Of a stretch of 46,790 bases of DNA, positions 1-7,459 are shown piece after piece (the stretch's first letter is position 1; each line of letters begins with the position of its first letter). A program made the position numbers and the translations under genes. Origin of the DNA: Syntrophorhabdus sp. PtaU1.Bin058 (lineage in GTDB: Bacteria; Desulfobacterota; Syntrophorhabdia; Syntrophorhabdales; Syntrophorhabdaceae); assembly GCA_002067975.1 (NCBI GenBank), contig MVRS01000240.1:1-46790 (forward strand), read 5' to 3'. The notes under the pieces are model-generated. The model did no database searches. It saw only the letters and a list, made by a program, of their open reading frames with translations, and was not told the DNA's origin.

Positions 1-74
1 GCATTGCCAATTTCCTCTATGACACATCCTACGTTCAGTTCATGCCATTTATACTGGTCCATCGGTTTTGCCAT
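1..74 (-). CDS. 5' end of a gene, possibly 2-oxoacid:ferredoxin oxidoreductase delta subunit
   Basis: Only the first 24 codons are in the window; the rest lies beyond the left edge. The start is well supported: a perfect GGAGGT lies six bases before the ATG. The peptide begins MAKPMDQYKWHELNVG and continues with VIEEIGNA. The order of a short polar start, a WHEL-type stretch, and an acidic-Gly-Asn segment resembles the N-terminus of pyruvate/2-oxoacid:ferredoxin oxidoreductase delta (ferredoxin-like) subunits, which precedes two 4Fe-4S motifs. Those cysteines would lie outside the window, so the assignment is a guess from N-terminal likeness. That a gene starts here is much surer than its product. 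Confidence 0.45.
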   Translation of the reverse strand, partial: MAKPMDQYKWHELNVGCVIEEIGN

Positions 75-144
75 AAGATGACCTCCTGAAGCGTTATTAT
101 TATCTCCATTATCTTATTGTTAATGAGATAAATGCTTTGTCTGA

Positions 145-158
145 AGATGTGAACATCT
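145..158. promoter_or_regulatory. 14-bp palindrome, possible operator
   Basis: AGATGT-GA-ACATCT is a perfect inverted repeat in the 263-base divergent gap between the leftward edge gene and the rightward GYD gene. A second perfect palindrome, CATGATCATG, lies at 171-180. Either could bind a dimeric regulator of the leftward gene. No regulator is identified, and short palindromes arise by chance. Apart from the promoter at 284-311, the rest of the gap holds no other signal I can support. Confidence 0.2.
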
Positions 159-283
159 ATCTCTCCACATCATGATCATGTCTGAATTAAGACTATCCAT
201 GTTAATATATTTTTCAACTTTAATCAATACCATAAAAACAGTCGTCATATACGGGTTCACCGTAATTTATATGAATATTTAAG

Positions 284-311
284 TTGACAAATAGAGAAAG
301 TTGGTTAAAAT
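284..311 (+). promoter_or_regulatory. sigma-70-type promoter of the GYD-domain gene
   Basis: TTGACA at 284-289 is a perfect -35 box. It is separated by 16 bases from TAAAAT at 306-311, a five-of-six match to the -10 consensus. Transcription would begin near 318, giving a 5' leader of about 20 bases that carries the ribosome binding site GAAAGGGGG. Confidence 0.6.
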
Positions 312-337
312 AAAAAAACGAGAAAGGGGGTGAAACG

Positions 338-622
338 ATGCCAATATATATCATGATCAGCACTTTAACCGATGAAGGAAGAAAGACGATCAAAAAACAT
401 CCTGAAAGGATAGAGGAAGTCAATCGCGAGATTGAAAACATGGGCGCTAAGGTTCTTGCGCAGTATGCAATCCTCGGACAGTATGATTTTATAAATATCC
501 TTGAGGCGCCAAACAACGAATCAATAGCCAAACTATCTATTGAGCTGGGTTCAAGGGGCACTATACAGATCATTACCCTTCCGGCAATCCCTGTCGATGA
601 GTTTATCGAAAAGATGGCGTAA
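338..622 (+). CDS. GYD-domain protein
   Basis: A 94-residue protein of the GYD family (PF08734), small alpha/beta proteins related to dimeric ferredoxin-like folds. The start MPIYIMISTLTDEG, the central GYD-like segment ILGQYDFINILEAP and the later LSIELGSRGTIQIITLPA are typical of the family, where the name motif Gly-Tyr-Asp often varies as here (GQYD). The family's biochemical function is not established. The gene is alone: it has its own promoter at 284 and a strong hairpin terminator at 692. The start has a GAAAGGGGG ribosome site a few bases upstream. Confidence 0.85.
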   Translation: MPIYIMISTLTDEGRKTIKKHPERIEEVNREIENMGAKVLAQYAILGQYDFINILEAPNNESIAKLSIELGSRGTIQIITLPAIPVDEFIEKMA

Positions 623-691
623 GCAATACCATCGTGCCGGTTAAGAAGAGGTTGGAGCGGGAGTATTATTTTCGGTCAGTATTTTCATCTT

Positions 692-717
692 AAGAAGGGG
701 CTTGCAAGCCCCTTCTT
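692..717 (+). terminator. hairpin terminator after the GYD gene
   Basis: A perfect 26-base inverted repeat: AAGAAGGGGCTTG followed at once by its reverse complement, so the real loop is the central few bases. It lies 70 bases after the GYD stop codon. The U-rich tract after it is weak (TGCATTT), so termination could be imperfect or Rho-assisted. Nothing else in 623-827 is recognisable, apart from a short CTATTCACTATTCACTGCC stretch at 791-809 that resembles the degenerate repeats seen elsewhere in the window. Confidence 0.65.
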
Positions 718-827
718 GCATTTAAGGGCAACCCGAGGAAACTATAGTCCCATTATGCATTAGGACAGGCATTGTTTCTTTGGCTTCTTGCTATTCACTA
801 TTCACTGCCTTTATTCGTATTATACAA

Positions 828-856
828 TTGACAACCGGGGAATATTAATTTTACAT
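828..856 (+). promoter_or_regulatory. putative purM promoter giving a leaderless mRNA
   Basis: A perfect TTGACA (828-833) is followed after exactly 17 bases by TTACAT (851-856), a poor three-of-six -10 match. The expected start of transcription, about 7 bases later, falls on or next to the A of the purM ATG at 864. The spacing is ideal and the -35 perfect, but the weak -10 keeps this tentative. Confidence 0.4.
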
Positions 857-863
857 TAACGAA

Positions 864-1910
864 ATGAAATCTCTGACATATAAAGACTCCGGCGTGGATA
901 TCCACAAAGCGGACACATTGATCGACGGGGTGAAATCCAGGATCCAGAAGACGTTCCTTCCCGAAGTACTTAACCCTATCGGGGGATTCGGGGCCCTCAC
1001 AGAGCTTCCGAAGGGATATAAAAATCCTGTCCTCGTCAGTTCTACCGACGGCGTGGGTACAAAGCTCAAGATCGCCTTCCTTTCAGGTAAACACGACACG
1101 GTGGGGATCGACCTGGTCGGAATGAGCGTCAACGACATACTCACGCTGGGCGCCAGGCCCTTCTTTTTTCTCGATTATTATGCATGCAACAGTATTGAAG
1201 AGCATATATATAAAAGCGTCATAACGGGGATATGCGACGGCTGCGAGATGGCCGGATGTGCGCTCATCGGCGGCGAAACCGCCGAGATGCCTTCCATGTA
1301 TCAGGAAGGTGAATACGACCTCGCCGGTTTTGCAGTCGGTCTTGTGGAAAAAGACAGGATCATCGACGGCTCCCGCATCAAGGAGAACGATGTGGTCATA
1401 GGACTGGCCTCCAACGGGCTTCATAGCAACGGGTTCTCTCTCGTCAGAAAGGTATTCTTCGATATCCATCATTTTGACGTTAACGCTGAAATCGAAGGGA
1501 TGAACGAAAGATTGTACGAGGAGCTGTTAAAACCCACGAGGATCTATGTAAAACCCGTCCTCAAAACGCTTGAAAGATTTGACGTCAGGGGCATGGTGCA
1601 TATAACAGGCAGCGGTCTCCCCGGCAACATCAAAAGGATCGTTCCTGAAGGCCTCTGTGCGAAGATCAGTCTTTCCACGGAACGGATACCGGATATCTTC
1701 AAACTCATCATGAAGCTGGGCAATATAGAGTTTCAGGAGATGTGTTCGACCTTCAACATGGGTACAGGATTTGTCCTTATCGTTCCAAAGACCGACGAAG
1801 AGGCCGTCATAAAAACCCTGTCTGACCAGGGAGAGACTGCATTCTCCATAGGCACGATCGAGAAAGGCCCCGACGGAGAGAAGGTCAAACTCTCCCTTTC
1901 CACCGATTGA
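864..1910 (+). CDS. purM: phosphoribosylformylglycinamidine cyclo-ligase (AIR synthetase)
   Basis: The 348-residue protein catalyses the fifth step of purine synthesis, ATP-dependent closure of FGAM to aminoimidazole ribonucleotide, in the cytoplasm. The N-terminal YKDSGVDI, the ATP-site segment STDGVGTKLKIA (about residue 60), GIDLVGMSVNDILTLGA and IGGETAEMP are the standard signature blocks of the PurM/ThiL/HypE fold. Length fits the family. It stands apart from purF (44.1 kb), so the purine genes are scattered. The ATG has no visible Shine-Dalgarno sequence, and the in-frame codon at 846-848 is a stop, so there is no room for a longer version; leaderless translation is possible. Confidence 0.96.
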   Translation: MKSLTYKDSGVDIHKADTLIDGVKSRIQKTFLPEVLNPIGGFGALTELPKGYKNPVLVSSTDGVGTKLKIAFLSGKHDTVGIDLVGMSVNDILTLGARPFFFLDYYACNSIEEHIYKSVITGICDGCEMAGCALIGGETAEMPSMYQEGEYDLAGFAVGLVEKDRIIDGSRIKENDVVIGLASNGLHSNGFSLVRKVFFDIHHFDVNAEIEGMNERLYEELLKPTRIYVKPVLKTLERFDVRGMVHITGSGLPGNIKRIVPEGLCAKISLSTERIPDIFKLIMKLGNIEFQEMCSTFNMGTGFVLIVPKTDEEAVIKTLSDQGETAFSIGTIEKGPDGEKVKLSLSTD

Positions 1911-2054
1911 TCAAAGTCCTTCGTTACTCGCTCCTTGTCACTCGTTCCTCGATGCTTGTCCACCAGTATCAAGTAACAAGCAACCGGTATCCAGCGACGA
2001 GCATCAGCTCTCTGCCCTCAGCTCTCCGCTCTCTGCTGCCTTTCTCTGCTGTCT
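1911..2054. repeat. degenerate intergenic repeat between convergent genes
   Basis: The gap between purM and the leftward phosphoribosyltransferase gene consists of dispersed repeat words. TTACTCGCTCCTTGTCACT at 1924-1942 recurs exactly at 46106-46124. TATCCAGCGACGAG follows in both places. The right half, CAGCTCTCTGCCCTCAGC onward to about 2045, is the reverse complement of the CGGAGAGCGGAGAGTGA-type unit found at 37265-37549 and resembles 39650-39685. No coding potential is evident. Confidence 0.7.
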
Positions 2055-3215
2055 TTAAATCTCCAGTGTCTTCAGTTGTTCCAGGACGTACTTCCGGATC
2101 TCCTGCGGCGCCCTGCCCTTTTCGAGAAATTTCCCCTTTTCGTACCAGGGATTTAAAAGGTCAAGATACTCACCGCCACAGTCACATCGCGAATCGATGT
2201 TCTGATCGAGTGGCACCACCTTGTCCTTGTAACAGCCCATGCAACGCAGCACCCTTTTGGCGCCGGACATCTTTCCACGTTTTGCGACCGGCTTACCTTC
2301 GATCTCAATTATATCCATCGCAAAGTCTATGACCTTTGCATTGGTGATCGTTGTGCCCACTCCGTATGAATCTGCATACTGATTCAACTGGAGTATCTTT
2401 TTCTCATCGATCCCGCCGCTCACGAATATCTTTACATGACCATAACCCCGGATGTTCAGCTCCCACCGGACCTCCTCGAGGATCTTGAGAAAATCCCCCC
2501 TTCTCGTTGACGGCGTATCAAGCCTTACTGCGTATAGTTTCTCTTTGAGTGCATCAGCGACCCTCAGCGCCTCTACCTTTTCATCGTTAAAGGTATCGAT
2601 GAGGGCTACCCTCTTCACCTTTTTGTCGATCACTTCATCGAAGGCAAGCGTGGCATCAACCGTATCGCCGATTATCAGTATCAGGGCATGCGGCATTGTC
2701 CCGGCAGGTTCCTCGCCAATTGTCTCTGCGTCATAGACAACCGACACACCGTCGCAGCCGCCGATAAACGCGCTTCGCTCCACCATAGGCGCGATGGCAG
2801 GATGTACCCGTCTTGCCCCAAAACTTATAACAGGCTTATTACCTGCTGCCTTTTTACAGCGGGCCGCCTTGGTGGCGACCCCGGAGGATTGACAGATAAG
2901 GCCGAGAATGGCGGTTTCCATGACTCCAAACTCGCTGTACATCCCCTCTATCTCGAGCACGGGCTGATAGGGTTTGATCACTGTGCCTTCCTGCATGGAA
3001 CGGATCTTCACGTTGAGGCCGTCCACAACCTGCGAGACCTCTTCCGTACCGGAAAATATCGCCCAGGGGATATTGTCGGGGAGTCTTTTAACGATAAACT
3101 CGGCCCTGACCCATTTATCGATATTCTTCTTTTTTAAGATCTCAAGGGTCCTTTCGAAATAGACGTCGGTGACCTTGCCTTTTTTTATATCATCGAGATT
3201 CGCGACGAAGAACAT
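2055..3215 (-). CDS. pncB: nicotinate phosphoribosyltransferase
   Basis: Converts nicotinate plus PRPP to nicotinate mononucleotide for NAD salvage (Preiss-Handler pathway). The protein of about 386 residues belongs to the shorter archaeal/anaerobe-type class of the NAPRTase family. Visible blocks include ISFGARRVHPAIAPM, a typical phosphoribosyl-binding stretch, LDTPSTRRGD and the substrate-site loop KIFVSGGIDEKKI. The C-terminal tail CMGCYKDKVVPLD followed by a CDCGG motif is a probable zinc ribbon. The reading frame extends two codons upstream to a GTG at 3221, but GGGAG sits five bases before the ATG at 3215, so I prefer the ATG. The product NaMN is also the co-substrate of CobT at 11.3 kb, but nothing in the sequence couples the two. 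Confidence 0.9.
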   Translation of the reverse strand: MFFVANLDDIKKGKVTDVYFERTLEILKKKNIDKWVRAEFIVKRLPDNIPWAIFSGTEEVSQVVDGLNVKIRSMQEGTVIKPYQPVLEIEGMYSEFGVMETAILGLICQSSGVATKAARCKKAAGNKPVISFGARRVHPAIAPMVERSAFIGGCDGVSVVYDAETIGEEPAGTMPHALILIIGDTVDATLAFDEVIDKKVKRVALIDTFNDEKVEALRVADALKEKLYAVRLDTPSTRRGDFLKILEEVRWELNIRGYGHVKIFVSGGIDEKKILQLNQYADSYGVGTTITNAKVIDFAMDIIEIEGKPVAKRGKMSGAKRVLRCMGCYKDKVVPLDQNIDSRCDCGGEYLDLLNPWYEKGKFLEKGRAPQEIRKYVLEQLKTLEI

Positions 3216-3254
3216 AGACACTCCCTGTTTTTTTGAAATTAATCATATGATATT

Positions 3255-3893
3255 TCAGAGATTTTTTAAAGGACATTCGCGGCATAAAGGTATCTTTTTA
3301 CAGTAGTTCTGGCATAAGCAGACGATAAGTGCATGGAATTCGTTGAAAAGGTAGACATCGGCCGGGAGGTGTTTCATAAAGTATGTCTGGATATCGTCAT
3401 AGCCCTCCCCGTTGTAGAGGCGGTGATTTTTCAAAAACCTTTTTGTGTATGCGTCGACAACGAAGATGGGTTTGCCAAGCGCATAAAGCAGGATGCTGTC
3501 GGCGGTTTCCGGCCCTATCCCGTTTACCGACAGCAATATCTTGCGCAGGTTATCGAGGTCAACGGATGATAGCCTCTCTATACTGCCGTCATAGTGCTCA
3601 TAGAGCATCCTTATGATATTCTTTAACCTCGCCGCCTTGATATTGAAATATCCTGCAGGCCTGATGGCCCGGGCCAGCGCTAAAGGGTCAACGTTATACA
3701 ATCTCTTTATATCCAAGAGTCTCTTTGTCTTTAAGTTTATGATCGCCCTCTCCACATTCTTCCACGACGTGTTCTGCGTAAGGACGGCGCCGACGATGAC
3801 CTCGAGAGGGGTCTCGCCGGGCCACCAGTTCCTTGGTCCGAATGATTCAAGGAGGATACGAAAGATTCTGTTAAGTCTCTGAGGAACGTTCAT
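3255..3893 (-). CDS. endonuclease III-family DNA glycosylase (MagIII/COG2231-like)
   Basis: A 212-residue HhH-GPD base-excision repair glycosylase. The helix-hairpin-helix LLSVNGIGPETAD (about 120-132) and the catalytic aspartate D147 in IFVVDAYTKR are clear. The position of the endonuclease III catalytic lysine (GVGxKTA) is Glu here (GPETA), which points to a monofunctional glycosylase without AP-lyase activity, as in the 3-methyladenine glycosylase III group. The C-terminal cysteines (C192, C194, C198, C204, C207) do not follow the canonical C-x6-C-x2-C-x5-C spacing, and the last Cys is absent because the protein ends at CPLKNL. Its start overlaps the end of the thioesterase gene upstream by 23 bases, indicating translational coupling. 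Confidence 0.85.
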   Translation of the reverse strand: MNVPQRLNRIFRILLESFGPRNWWPGETPLEVIVGAVLTQNTSWKNVERAIINLKTKRLLDIKRLYNVDPLALARAIRPAGYFNIKAARLKNIIRMLYEHYDGSIERLSSVDLDNLRKILLSVNGIGPETADSILLYALGKPIFVVDAYTKRFLKNHRLYNGEGYDDIQTYFMKHLPADVYLFNEFHALIVCLCQNYCKKIPLCRECPLKNL

Positions 3894-4284
3894 TCTCGCT
3901 GGTGTAGAAGATCTGATGCACGAGGGCTATCAGCTCATCCCGGTCGTTATATACCCTGGCATCTATCCTTCCGATCTTCTTCCCCCTGTAGGTCAGGGCA
4001 GCTTCGCCATAGATGGTCTCCCCTGCTGTCGCCCCTTTCAGGTATTGGATTGAAGATTCAACAAGGACCGCCTTTCTTCCAAGGCTGTTACCGCATGCGC
4101 CCCCGATCTGATCGGCAAAGGCGAATACGATCCCGCCATGGGCATTCCCATGAATATTCATATGCTCACCCTTCAGGGTGAGCTTTCCTTTTGCAAACCC
4201 CTCCCTTACTTCACAGATCTCCATGCCAAGGAGCCTGCTGACGCTGCATTCATTGAAAATCTTAAGCAGATGTTCTTTATGCAT
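3871..4284 (-). CDS. PaaI-family hotdog thioesterase
   Basis: A 137-residue hotdog-fold acyl-CoA thioesterase. The conserved block NIHGNAHGGIVFAFADQ (substrate loop plus the hotdog helix) is diagnostic, followed by VESSIQYLKGATAGETI and a closing strand region. PaaI relatives hydrolyse aryl- or acyl-CoA thioesters, often as a rescue enzyme in aromatic degradation; the substrate here is unknown. The frame can be extended to a TTG at 4308, but the ATG at 4284 has GGGA eight bases upstream and gives the usual family length. It is first in a two-gene leftward operon with the glycosylase and is transcribed away from the B12 riboswitch. Confidence 0.85.
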   Translation of the reverse strand: MHKEHLLKIFNECSVSRLLGMEICEVREGFAKGKLTLKGEHMNIHGNAHGGIVFAFADQIGGACGNSLGRKAVLVESSIQYLKGATAGETIYGEAALTYRGKKIGRIDARVYNDRDELIALVHQIFYTSENERSSET

Positions 4285-4345
4285 GTACTGAATCCCGGTA
4301 TCAAACAATTAAAACATTCCCGAAGACTAAAATAAATAAAAAATA

Positions 4346-4373
4346 TTGTCAAAACAGACCGCATATGTTAAAT
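4346..4373 (+). promoter_or_regulatory. btuB: probable promoter of the cobalamin operon
   Basis: TTGTCA at 4346-4351 and TTAAAT at 4368-4373 with a 16-base spacer form a moderate sigma-70 promoter just upstream of the riboswitch. On the opposite strand the same bases read TTGACA (4352-4347), a possible -35 for the leftward thioesterase operon, so divergent promoters may overlap here. Confidence 0.45.
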
Positions 4374-4389
4374 AACCTATCGATCTCAT

Positions 4390-4552
4390 ACGATTCAACT
4401 TGCAAGGGAAGCGAAGTGAAAATCTTCCGCTGTCCCGCAACTGTGATGGGTCAAAGGCAATGCATGGGCGCATGCCCGGCCACTGTTCTGCTTCATGCGG
4501 AACGGGAAGGCGCGTAAAGCCATACTCCCTTAAGCCAGGAAACCTTGGGTTG
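4390..4552 (+). promoter_or_regulatory. cobalamin (B12) riboswitch
   Basis: The aptamer carries all the conserved blocks of the cobalamin class in order: GGGAAGCGAAGTGAAAATC, the CTGTCCCGCAACTGTGA segment (about 4430-4447), GCCACTG (4479-4485), GGGAAGGCGC, and the B12 box AAGCCAGGAAACC (4532-4544). It lies in the leader of btuB. In this class, adenosylcobalamin or a related corrinoid binding represses expression. The short hairpin next to the ribosome site (4566-4579) and the lack of a poly-U terminator suggest control of translation initiation rather than termination. Confidence 0.93.
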
Positions 4553-4565
4553 AATTCAAAAATAC

Positions 4566-4588
4566 TACCTTACGAGGTATAAGGGAGG
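4566..4588 (+). promoter_or_regulatory. riboswitch expression platform and btuB ribosome site
   Basis: TACCT-TACG-AGGTA (4566-4579) forms a small hairpin that abuts the strong ribosome site AAGGGAGG (4581-4588), five bases before the btuB ATG. The CCTT on its 5' arm is complementary to the AAGG of the ribosome site, so the two could pair in the ligand-bound state. This is inferred from complementarity only. Confidence 0.45.
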
Positions 4589-4593
4589 TTTTC

Positions 4594-6510
4594 ATGTACC
4601 GAATCATTGTTTTAATCGTTGTCTCCTTCTTTCTTTTCAACCCAAACATCGCATTGTGCAGTGACCCTCAAAGGCTCGAGGACATCATAGTCACTGCTAC
4701 GCGACTCGAAACGCCCGTTGACGAAATAGCAAACTCCGTCAGTATCGTAACGACCAAAGAGATAGAGGAAAAGAAAGAACCCGCTGTCCTGGATGTCCTG
4801 AGGGGTCTGCCCGGTATCGATGTAGTGCAGAGCGGAGGCCCCGGGGGGAACGCCTCAATCTTTATAAGAGGGGCAAAATCCGAACATACCCTTGTAATGA
4901 TAGACGGCGTGGAGGTGAACGACGTGACGCAGGCCGGCCACCTTTACGATTTCTCGAATCTCACCGCCGACAACATCGAACGGATCGAGGTCGTTCGCGG
5001 GCCCCAGAGCACACTGTACGGCTCAAGCGCGATCGGCGGGGTCATCAACATTATCACCAAAAAAGGCAAGGGCAAGCCGAAGCTATTCTTTGCCGGCGAA
5101 GGGGGATCGTACAATTCGTTCAGACAATCCGCCGGCGTAAGCGGTTCGCACGGAACCCTCTACTACTCCCTCGGTTTCTCTCACCTGAGTTCCCAGGGGT
5201 TCTCGTCTGCCAACAGAAAATACGGCAACATCGAGAAAGACGGATACGACAACACCTCCTTCTCTTCGCGGTTCGGGTTTGCCGTGGGAAAATATATTGA
5301 TACCGATTTTGTCGTTCGGTATATCAAGGCAAATACCGATATCGATAACGGGGGCGGCCGGGGCCTTGATGATGTAAATAACGATGGATCATCTACCCAG
5401 CTTTTAATGAAGGGAAAGGTCAATATTTCACTCTTTGAAGGAAGGTGGTTGCAGGCCATCGAACTGGCACGAAACGCAACCGACAGGGCATATAATAATC
5501 CCAAGGACTTCCAGCATCCCACCGATTCCGAACGATCAAGCTATAACGGGAGACTTGATAAAATCGGATGGCAGCACACAGTTGAGCTCCATAAAACAAA
5601 TACGCTTGTCTTCGGTGCAGAACACAAGGAAGAGACTGCCAGGTCTGATTACTACTATGACAGTGCATGGGGACCGGGCAGCAGCATTGTCCCCCGGGAA
5701 AGGGCCCGGAATATGGGATACTATATTCAGGATCAGATCAGACTCGGCAACAGGTTTTTCGGGACCGCGGGGATGCGTCTCGATGACCACAGCCAGATCG
5801 GATCCAAGACCACGTATCGTTTTGCGCCGGCATATCTCATCAGGGAGGCTGCCTTAAAGATAAAGGGCACATACGGCACAGGGGTCAACGCCCCCTCGCT
5901 TTACCAGCTCTATGCCCCGGCAACGTTATGGGGCCCGATAGGAAATAAAGACCTTAAGCCCGAGGAAAGTGAAGGATGGGATTTCGGCATAGAAAAAGGC
6001 TTTCTCGGGGACAAGGTGGTACTTGAGGTCACATATTTTAAAAATGACTTCAAAAACCTCATCGAATACGATAATACGCTGGGTTATATAAATATCAATA
6101 AGGCAAAGAGCGAAGGCGTTGAATGCTTTGCAAAGATCAAACTTACCGACGATCTCAGGCTGGATCTCAGCTATACCTATACCGATACGGAGGACAAGAG
6201 TACGGGCGAATCCCTTGTAAGACGCCCCCAGAATAAGTTTGGAATTGATACGAACTACCGGTTCTTAACACGCGGAAATATCAATCTCAGGATCCTCTAT
6301 ACAGGGAAAAGGAATGATTACACCCCCCACCCTGCCAAGGGATTCATGGGCGGATATACACTGGTTAATGTTGCAGCGCAGTATGATGTGACCAGCCATA
6401 TCCAGGTCTTCGGAAGGATCGAGAACCTTCTGAACAAGCAGTACCAGGAGGTCTGGGGATATGGAACACCCGGTTTTTCCCTCTACGGAGGAATGAAGGT
6501 AAGTTTTTAA
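4594..6510 (+). CDS. btuB: TonB-dependent cobalamin/corrinoid receptor
   Basis: A 638-residue outer-membrane transporter for corrinoid uptake. Residues 1-22 form a signal peptide ending ALCS. A TonB-box-like segment, EDIIVTATR, follows. The plug domain (about 35-150) shows VLRGLPGIDVV, the LVMIDGVEVND strand and IERIEVVRGPQSTLYGSSAI. The rest is the 22-strand barrel, ending in a terminal Phe (GGMKVSF) as expected for Bam-assembled barrels. Position directly behind a B12 riboswitch and ahead of btuFCD identifies the substrate as a corrinoid. TonB/ExbBD are not in the window. It is the first gene of a 12-gene operon reaching 15873. Confidence 0.93.
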   Translation: MYRIIVLIVVSFFLFNPNIALCSDPQRLEDIIVTATRLETPVDEIANSVSIVTTKEIEEKKEPAVLDVLRGLPGIDVVQSGGPGGNASIFIRGAKSEHTLVMIDGVEVNDVTQAGHLYDFSNLTADNIERIEVVRGPQSTLYGSSAIGGVINIITKKGKGKPKLFFAGEGGSYNSFRQSAGVSGSHGTLYYSLGFSHLSSQGFSSANRKYGNIEKDGYDNTSFSSRFGFAVGKYIDTDFVVRYIKANTDIDNGGGRGLDDVNNDGSSTQLLMKGKVNISLFEGRWLQAIELARNATDRAYNNPKDFQHPTDSERSSYNGRLDKIGWQHTVELHKTNTLVFGAEHKEETARSDYYYDSAWGPGSSIVPRERARNMGYYIQDQIRLGNRFFGTAGMRLDDHSQIGSKTTYRFAPAYLIREAALKIKGTYGTGVNAPSLYQLYAPATLWGPIGNKDLKPEESEGWDFGIEKGFLGDKVVLEVTYFKNDFKNLIEYDNTLGYININKAKSEGVECFAKIKLTDDLRLDLSYTYTDTEDKSTGESLVRRPQNKFGIDTNYRFLTRGNINLRILYTGKRNDYTPHPAKGFMGGYTLVNVAAQYDVTSHIQVFGRIENLLNKQYQEVWGYGTPGFSLYGGMKVSF

Positions 6511-6523
6511 GAAAGGAGCAATT

Positions 6524-7459
6524 GTGATAAAAACATTGCAGGCGTTATTGAGGAATGCCGTTGAAAGCAATAAGGTCCCCGGCATCCTCTTCTCAGGGGG
6601 ACTGGATACGAGCATCCTTGCAGGCATCCTGTGCAGCGTATCGGAACCGTCCGGTGTCCATGCGGTTTCAGTAAGCTTTCTATCAGATGGCGAAGACCGG
6701 CACTATGCAAAAGAACTGGCAGAAATATTGCGGATGCATCACGTGCATGTAGCGGTGGGTGTCGACGAGGCGATCGACGCCATCCCGGGGGTTATTAAGA
6801 CGCTTGAAAGTTTCGACCCGGGGATACCGAATGATCTTGCAGCATACTTCGGCCTCAAGACCCTTTCGGACATGGATGTTCCTTCTGCCATGACGGGAGA
6901 CGGATCGGACGAAATCTTCGGAGGCTACGACTATATGAGGGACATCGACAACCTGTCCGCTTATATACAAAATATGACGCACCATATGAGCTTCAGTTCC
7001 AATGTGCTTGCGAATGACCTGGGTATGGATATAAGACAGCCGTTCCTTGATGAAGAGCTCCTGTCGTTTGCGCTCAATATCCCGGACTCGTTGCGGATCA
7101 AAGAGGAAAACGGGAAGGTTTACGGAAAGTGGATACTGCGGAAGGCCTTCGAAGGCCTTATCCCGGAGAGGTTCATCTGGCAGGACAAGAGACCCCTGGA
7201 GGTAGGTTCCGGGATGAGCGGTCTGAGGGATATCATTACCTCCAGGATATCCGACAAAGAATTCAGTGAAAAAAGCAGGGAATATACGGTAAAATTCAGA
7301 AACAAGGAACACCTTTACTACTATGAAATCTTCCGTAAGGAAATCGGGGAAATACCGTTACCGCGTAACGGAGAAAAGATATGCAGGGGCTGCGGCACCG
7401 GCATAGAAAATAAAAAAAGCCACTGCAAGGTCTGCGGCTGGATGGAGGGTGAATTATGA
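6524..7459 (+). CDS. asparagine-synthase-like PP-loop ATPase with zinc ribbon
   Basis: This 311-residue protein is the synthetase half of asparagine synthase B (PF00733) without the N-terminal glutaminase domain, so any ammonia must be free. It has the PP-loop SGGLDTS (24-30), the second ATP motif TGDGSDEIFGGYDY (124-137) and the RQPFLDEELL block (171-180). Relatives activate a carboxylate by adenylation and replace AMP with ammonia. A C-terminal four-cysteine knuckle (C287, C290, C301, C304) is a probable zinc ribbon and an unusual add-on. The GTG start has AGGAG five bases upstream. It lies 13 bases after btuB and overlaps the next PP-loop gene by ATGA. The corrinoid context suggests amidation of a side chain; the substrate is unknown. 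Confidence 0.8.
   Translation: MIKTLQALLRNAVESNKVPGILFSGGLDTSILAGILCSVSEPSGVHAVSVSFLSDGEDRHYAKELAEILRMHHVHVAVGVDEAIDAIPGVIKTLESFDPGIPNDLAAYFGLKTLSDMDVPSAMTGDGSDEIFGGYDYMRDIDNLSAYIQNMTHHMSFSSNVLANDLGMDIRQPFLDEELLSFALNIPDSLRIKEENGKVYGKWILRKAFEGLIPERFIWQDKRPLEVGSGMSGLRDIITSRISDKEFSEKSREYTVKFRNKEHLYYYEIFRKEIGEIPLPRNGEKICRGCGTGIENKKSHCKVCGWMEGEL

Noticed and set aside
2055-3215. Nicotinate phosphoribosyltransferase as part of the cobamide pathway because CobT uses NaMN
   Set aside because: It is on the other strand, outside the riboswitch operon, and NAD salvage explains it fully.
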